From Pyrinomonadaceae bacterium MAG19_C2-C3 (GTDB lineage: Bacteria > Acidobacteriota > Blastocatellia > Pyrinomonadales > Pyrinomonadaceae), in contig JANDLT010000025.1 in assembly GCA_024330265.1 (NCBI GenBank), positions 1-64,000 on the forward strand: a stretch of 64,000 nucleotides of DNA, written 5' to 3'. The translations under genes were made by a program, and so were the position numbers. The notes below the pieces were generated by a model. The model worked only from the letters and a program-made list of their open reading frames with translations. It had not been told where the DNA came from and ran no database searches. Of the stretch, positions 59,469 to 64,000 are shown one piece after another (positions within the stretch are counted from its first letter, which is position 1; every line of letters begins with the position of its first letter).

Positions 59469-62400
59469 ATGCCCAACTATCTTCTTAGCCTCTTAGCCGT
59501 CTCGTTTTTTCTTTCGGGCAGCCTCTACCTAAGGGCAACGGCGGCGATGTCGGATGTATTGATTGGTCGTTACAGCGCGAGTTTCATTCCCGACGGTGTC
59601 GGGTTAAAGAAGGTTTTGAACCCTGAGACGAGTCCACTTCAAGGCGAACGCGCATGGTCAATCTATTGCTGGGTCAAGAGCGATGATTTAATCGCGGGAA
59701 GCACATTGCTCGCCGGTTTCGGTGAGCCTGACGGGGCGCATGGTACGCAACGCTTCTTCGCCGTCCGCGCGGGCAAAGTTTCCTTCTGGTCGGGCGATAC
59801 GGAAGTCGTCACGCCGACGCCGCTTAAAGTTGGCGAGTGGCAATTGCTGGCGGCGACGTTCGAGGGCGGCAACCTGACTTTATACAGCGACGCGAAAGAA
59901 TCGGCGGTTAAAAAATTACAACTCCTCGCGGCTGCGCCGAACATTCACTTAGCACCCGTCACCAAGCCTTGGCACGATGCCCGTCACTTCGCGGGGAAAA
60001 TCGCCGACTTCACTCTGGTATCGCGCGCCCTCGCCGCCGAAGAGATTCGGGCATTAACGGTACAAGCGAAAAGCCTTGACTTGATTGCGTTCGAGGCGGC
60101 ATCGAAAACGTGGGCGGTTCAGCTTAAAGGGCAGGACGGATTGCGCGCTCCACAAGATGCGACGACCCTTCCGCGACCAATTATCGAAAGTTCAAAACCG
60201 ATTACCAAGACGATGAGTGATAACCCGCCGTTGCTCTCTCCGCGCGCGGATGATGAATGGACAATCGCAGGCGGATGGCGATTACTCGAAGCCCCGAAAA
60301 TCGGCGTTGGCGGCGCGGTCATTTCACGACCGGATTTTACGACGAAAGGTTGGATGGACGCCGTTGTTCCCGGCACGGTATTGACGACGCTGGTCGAACG
60401 CGGCGTCTATCCAGACCCCGACTTCGGACTTAATAACCTTCTCATCCCCGAAAGCTTAAACAAACAGGACTACTGGTATCGCACGGAATTCAACCCGCCC
60501 GCGACGCTTAAAGGTCGCCGCTTCACGCTCAACTTTCACGGCATCAACTATGCCGCCGCCGTGTGGCTTAACGGCGAACCGCTCGGCGAAATCAAAGGAG
60601 CGTTTATACGTGGGGAGTTCGATGTCACCAAACTTTTAATTTTGGGCAAGCCGAATGCCCTCGCGGTGCGTGTTTCGCCGCCGCCGCATCCCGGCATTCC
60701 GCATGAACAATCAATCGCCGCCGGACCGGGTCCCAACGGCGGGGCGATGTGTCTCGACGGTGCGACGTTCATCTGCACGGAAGGCTGGGATTGGATACCC
60801 GGTGTGCGCGACCGCGCGACGGGCATCTGGCAAGATGTCACGCTCAAAGCGTCCGGTGCAGTGAAAATCGGTGACGTTCACGTCGTGACAGACCTTCCTT
60901 TGCCCGACACCACGCGCGCCGCCGTGACGCTCACAGTACCTTTGCAAAACGATTCGGGGAGTCCCGTGTCGGGCTTCTTGGAAGCCGCGTTTGAAGGCGT
61001 CACGGTTAGCAAACGTATCATCGTCGCACAGGGTAAATCGGAAGTAAATTTGTCCCCGAAAGACTTTCCGCAACTCAACGTCAACCAGCCGCGACTGTGG
61101 TGGGTCAACGGATACGGCAGCCCCGAACTCTATCATTTGAAGGTCAGGTTCAAACTCCGCGACGGTGAATCGGACAGCAAAACCCTGCGCTTCGGCATTC
61201 GTGAATTAAGTTATGAACTCACGCTGCTTGACGGCACGGGACATCTGCGCCGCGTCGAGTACACGCCGACGGACGCTATCGGTGACATAATCGGTGAAGT
61301 TAAAAGCGGCACGGGCAAACACGTCGGCAATCAACACGTCGTTAATGTCAGCCATGAAGGAATGAGCGAGTCCGCCGAAGGATGGGTCGCGTCCTTCATG
61401 CCCGGCGGCGAAACGTCCCAATCCATACGCGGGCTTGCCGACCGCCGCGCCTCGCCGTATTTGGTCTTGCGTCTTAACGGCGTGCGAATACCTTGCAAGG
61501 GCGGCAACTGGGGCATGGACGATTCGCGCAAACGTGTTTCGCGCCAGAGGATGGAGCCGTTCTTTCGCCTTCACCGCGAAGCCAATCTGACGATGATTCG
61601 TAATTGGTGCGGGCAGAATACGGAACAGGTTTTCTTCGACCTTGCCGATGAGTACGGGCTTTTGGTGTGGAACGATTTCTGGTTGTCAACGCAGGAATGG
61701 AATTTAGAACCGACCGATTCCGCCCTCTTCCTACGCAATGCGCGCGACACCATTTCGCGCTTTCGTCATCATCCGTCCATCGCCATCTGGTGCGGGCGCA
61801 ATGAAGGTGTGCCGCCGCCCGCCATCAATCTGGGATTGGATGAACTGATTCGCACGCTCGACGGCACGCGCTACTACTCGCCCAATTCGCGCGACATCAA
61901 CTTGCAGGGCAGCGGTCCGTGGCATTACAGCGACCTTGTAAAATTCTTCACCACGCGCGGGCGCGGCTTCTCGACCGAACTCGGATTGCCTTCGCCGCCC
62001 GCGATTGACACTATGCGCTCGATGCTCGACGAGAGCGACCGATGGTCTCCGAACGATGCGTGGGCTTACCACGATTGGCACTCTAAAAGCGGCGGCGATG
62101 TCGCGCAATTTACAAAGGCGATGGATGACGAACTCGGCGCGCCCGACAGTCTTGAAGACTTCGACCGCAAAGCCCAGTTAATGAACTATGTCAGTCACCG
62201 CGCGATGTTTGAAGGCTTCAATGCTCACCTGTGGAAGCCGAACACCGGACGCTTGATGTGGATGTCGCATCCGGCGTGGCTGAGTATGGCGTGGCAGATG
62301 TACAGCGCGGATTACAATACTTACGGAGCGTTCTTCGGCATCAAGAAAGCGTGTGAACCCGTGCATGTTCAGCTTAACTTGCCGGGCTTGGAAACCGCCG

Positions 62401-62978
62401 TTATCAATAACACGGCTGCCGCGCTCCGCAATCTGCGACTTCAGGCGCGCGTGCTTTCACTTGACGGCGAAGAACTGTGGCGGCGCGAGGAAAAGCTAAA
62501 CATCGCGGCAAGCACCGCTTCGGAGAACTTCAAAATCGAGATGCCGGAACAGGTTGCACACGGCGCGGTCTTTATCAAACTCGAACTGCGCGACGAAGCG
62601 GACAGGTTGATGTCCGAGAATTTCTACTGGCACGCCGCACAACCGTCCGGCTATCGCAAACTCAACGACATGAAGATTGTCACCGTCGCTTGTTCGGCAA
62701 GGCAAACGAATGAAGCGGGCTTTATTCGCGTCACCATAGACCTCTTTAACCGGAGTTCCGTGATTGCGTTGGCAACGCAAATAGCTTTGCGGCGCGCGAG
62801 CGATAAAACCCTTGTGCTTCCGGCTTATGCCGGTGACAATTTCATCTCGCTGCTTCCGAACGAAAAACGCCGCGTGACGGTGGAAGTTCCCACGTCTGCG
62901 ATTAGCGGTGAAATGGAAGTCGCGCTAACGGGATGGAACGCGCAAAGCCTTACCGCCCCGATTCGCAATGCACCATGA
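59469..62978 (+). CDS. GH2 beta-mannosidase or glucosaminidase-type enzyme with N-terminal LamG domain
   Basis: 1169 residues with signal peptide 1-24. Residues ~30-215 form a LamG/concanavalin-like domain (WSIYCWVKSDDLI, YSDAKESAV), unusual for GH2. The GH2 sugar-binding domain starts near WTIAGGWRLLEAP; catalytic acid/base Glu779 lies in WCGRNEG and the nucleophile is Glu837 in GFSTELGLPS. The pattern fits the beta-mannosidase/exo-beta-glucosaminidase branch. It is the enzyme that would cut the beta-linked core mannose of N-glycans after GH38/GH92 action. The LamG part may bind the cell wall or polysaccharide. Confidence 0.85.
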   Translation: MPNYLLSLLAVSFFLSGSLYLRATAAMSDVLIGRYSASFIPDGVGLKKVLNPETSPLQGERAWSIYCWVKSDDLIAGSTLLAGFGEPDGAHGTQRFFAVRAGKVSFWSGDTEVVTPTPLKVGEWQLLAATFEGGNLTLYSDAKESAVKKLQLLAAAPNIHLAPVTKPWHDARHFAGKIADFTLVSRALAAEEIRALTVQAKSLDLIAFEAASKTWAVQLKGQDGLRAPQDATTLPRPIIESSKPITKTMSDNPPLLSPRADDEWTIAGGWRLLEAPKIGVGGAVISRPDFTTKGWMDAVVPGTVLTTLVERGVYPDPDFGLNNLLIPESLNKQDYWYRTEFNPPATLKGRRFTLNFHGINYAAAVWLNGEPLGEIKGAFIRGEFDVTKLLILGKPNALAVRVSPPPHPGIPHEQSIAAGPGPNGGAMCLDGATFICTEGWDWIPGVRDRATGIWQDVTLKASGAVKIGDVHVVTDLPLPDTTRAAVTLTVPLQNDSGSPVSGFLEAAFEGVTVSKRIIVAQGKSEVNLSPKDFPQLNVNQPRLWWVNGYGSPELYHLKVRFKLRDGESDSKTLRFGIRELSYELTLLDGTGHLRRVEYTPTDAIGDIIGEVKSGTGKHVGNQHVVNVSHEGMSESAEGWVASFMPGGETSQSIRGLADRRASPYLVLRLNGVRIPCKGGNWGMDDSRKRVSRQRMEPFFRLHREANLTMIRNWCGQNTEQVFFDLADEYGLLVWNDFWLSTQEWNLEPTDSALFLRNARDTISRFRHHPSIAIWCGRNEGVPPPAINLGLDELIRTLDGTRYYSPNSRDINLQGSGPWHYSDLVKFFTTRGRGFSTELGLPSPPAIDTMRSMLDESDRWSPNDAWAYHDWHSKSGGDVAQFTKAMDDELGAPDSLEDFDRKAQLMNYVSHRAMFEGFNAHLWKPNTGRLMWMSHPAWLSMAWQMYSADYNTYGAFFGIKKACEPVHVQLNLPGLETAVINNTAAALRNLRLQARVLSLDGEELWRREEKLNIAASTASENFKIEMPEQVAHGAVFIKLELRDEADRLMSENFYWHAAQPSGYRKLNDMKIVTVACSARQTNEAGFIRVTIDLFNRSSVIALATQIALRRASDKTLVLPAYAGDNFISLLPNEKRRVTVEVPTSAISGEMEVALTGWNAQSLTAPIRNAP

Positions 62979-63515
62979 AATTTGCACCCAAGCGTTTGCG
63001 GCGATTCGTAATGTTTTAAGGTCTGCCATTTCGGTGCCGGTCACAAATTTAGGCATAATATATATTATCGGACGGATATATAATAGAATGATTAACAATG
63101 AAGCGTCGTGTCTCTTTCCAGACTCTTCCATTATCTCTCCCCCGTACACCAGTCCGTTCACAAGATACGCCCGATGAACAGAGAAAATCTTGCCTTAAAC
63201 TATATGCTCTTTCCGCCATCGTCTTATGCCTAATCAGGAGAGGGTAAGGCTTCACTTTCTGCTTCTTTGCTTTCCACGCTTTAGGGTTCAGCTTCGCCCA
63301 AACGTTCCATTAACCACCGTCGAAAGATGTCGGCTTCTGCCCCTTTGCCCATCCAACGCGCGGTCGAACATCGTGAGTGCTATCACGAGCGCGTGATTCT
63401 GACCTGCCCTAGACGGCATCCCTACCCCGTACTCGTGTATGCCAACGCGGGATTGCTCAAACATTACTGCACCTTCCGCTCGGCTTTCCCTAAAGTCGGC
63501 GCAACTGCCCTGTGA
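62979..63515. other. Gene-free A+T-rich stretch
   Basis: Contains the 14-bp palindrome ATAATATATATTAT near 63055 and the related TATTAT/ATAATA pair around CGGACGG. A 49-codon frame (63098-63247) and a 62-codon frame (63327-63515) show no recognised motif. The right part may be a decayed gene. Confidence 0.35.
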
Positions 63516-64000
63516 TTAACCCCACTCCTCAAGGTTCAATTCAATGGAAGGGCGTGTGTCTGCCTTGAGGACTTTTCCCATCAGTTCAAGAGCGTGATCA
63601 TTTTCAACCGTTATATTCGAGGCGACGCAATCCCGTGGAATGACGAGCTTGAAGTCGCGCATGTAAGCATCGTTAGCCGTGAACAGAACACAGATGTTGC
63701 CCGCCAACCCTGTGAGGATTAGCGTCTTTGCTTGCAGGTAATCAAGCAGCGTGTCGAGTGTGGTCGAGAAGAAACCGGAGTGCTTTGGCTTTAGCACGAA
63801 GTAGTCATCTTCCTCCGGGCGCAGCAGTTCAACGATAGGCTTCCCACGCACGCCTTCTTCAAGACAGTGCGCTAAAAGTCGGTTGAAATCCGATTGCCAC
63901 TTGCCGAAATTATCGTTGACGTAAATCGCGGGAATCCCGGCGTGCTTCGCCCGCCTTTTAAGTTCACGGATGTTTTTTGCCATTGGCAGCGCGTGAGTCA
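63516..64000 (-). CDS. Isochorismatase-family cysteine hydrolase, 5' end outside window
   Basis: The frame continues to the right edge (HALPMAKNIRELKRRAKHAG), and the first ~20 residues of the family, with its catalytic Asp (MIND-type segment), lie beyond it. The internal ATG at 63983 is not the true start. Catalytic Lys is in VLKPKHSGFF and the nucleophile Cys in LAGNICVLFTANDAYMRDF. Close to the nicotinamidase or N-carbamoylsarcosine-amidase-like branch; substrate unknown. Reading ends with TGA near 63516. Confidence 0.85.
   Translation of the reverse strand, partial: THALPMAKNIRELKRRAKHAGIPAIYVNDNFGKWQSDFNRLLAHCLEEGVRGKPIVELLRPEEDDYFVLKPKHSGFFSTTLDTLLDYLQAKTLILTGLAGNICVLFTANDAYMRDFKLVIPRDCVASNITVENDHALELMGKVLKADTRPSIELNLEEWG

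Noticed and set aside
63327-63515. A 62-residue gene before the isochorismatase
   Set aside because: No motif and no initiation signal; perhaps a decayed gene.

Overview
The window looks like chromosome from an Acidobacteriota-type soil or sediment bacterium, probably the class Blastocatellia. This is an inference. It rests on a 1289-residue Oar-like TonB receptor with an N-terminal carboxypeptidase-regulatory domain, a DUF2231-Rieske protein, many very large secreted glycoside hydrolases, moderately high G+C (judged by eye) and intergenic spaces packed with hairpin elements. No rRNA, tRNA or CRISPR array was seen.

Positions 1-2255 hold the 3' end of a membrane Rieske protein, then genes in decay: a DUF4394 protein broken by a frame change, and a sugar N-acetyltransferase-type membrane protein with its middle deleted. 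Positions 2908-12221 form an accessory island on the + strand: a ParA-type ATPase with a DNA-binding head, a winged-helix protein with a zinc knuckle, an unrecognised helical protein, two DUF2791 (BrxD-like) P-loop ATPases and an Lhr/BrxHI-like helicase. The second ATPase carries an N-terminal Tudor/CarD-like segment. A DUF1778-GNAT toxin-antitoxin pair lies between that ATPase and the helicase, bracketed by two copies of one inverted heptamer array. BREX methylase and phosphatase genes are absent, so the island is a candidate defence or plasmid-maintenance system of unclear type.

Positions 12658-31565 are a sugar-uptake and catabolism region: GH38, an MFS sugar-acid transporter, an IolC-like kinase with a Cgl0159-family aldolase-like protein, a DUF4160/DUF2442 pair, an OtnK-OtnC operon with an Asp/Glu-racemase-like protein (opposite strand), an RbsB/RbsC-type ABC transporter lacking its ATPase, a GmhA-like SIS isomerase, a Tat-exported GH38 and a CehA/PHP-type metallohydrolase. 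Positions 32563-62978 continue with a TonB receptor and GH36 (Sip1-like), GH92, GH3, GH13, a ROK kinase, GH97, a second GH3, GH20, a third GH38 and GH2. Three GH38 enzymes with GH92, GH20 and GH2 suggest attack on mannose- and GlcNAc-containing glycans such as N-glycans or fungal mannoproteins. GH97, GH13, GH36 and GH3 would cover alpha-glucosides, alpha-galactosides and beta-glycosides. Nearly all enzymes have export signals. The window ends in a truncated isochorismatase-like hydrolase.

The most unusual feature is the repeat landscape. A family of about 210-290 bp hairpin-array elements with CTCACCTTA ends makes 8-bp target duplications. A separate 209-bp element made a 9-bp duplication inside another hairpin. 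A 212-bp inverted pair brackets the GH36 and GH92 genes. A Y1 (IS200/RAYT-like) transposase gene sits among its own REP-like hairpins. Five inverted heptamer arrays lie at gene junctions, and several encode the ends of neighbouring proteins.
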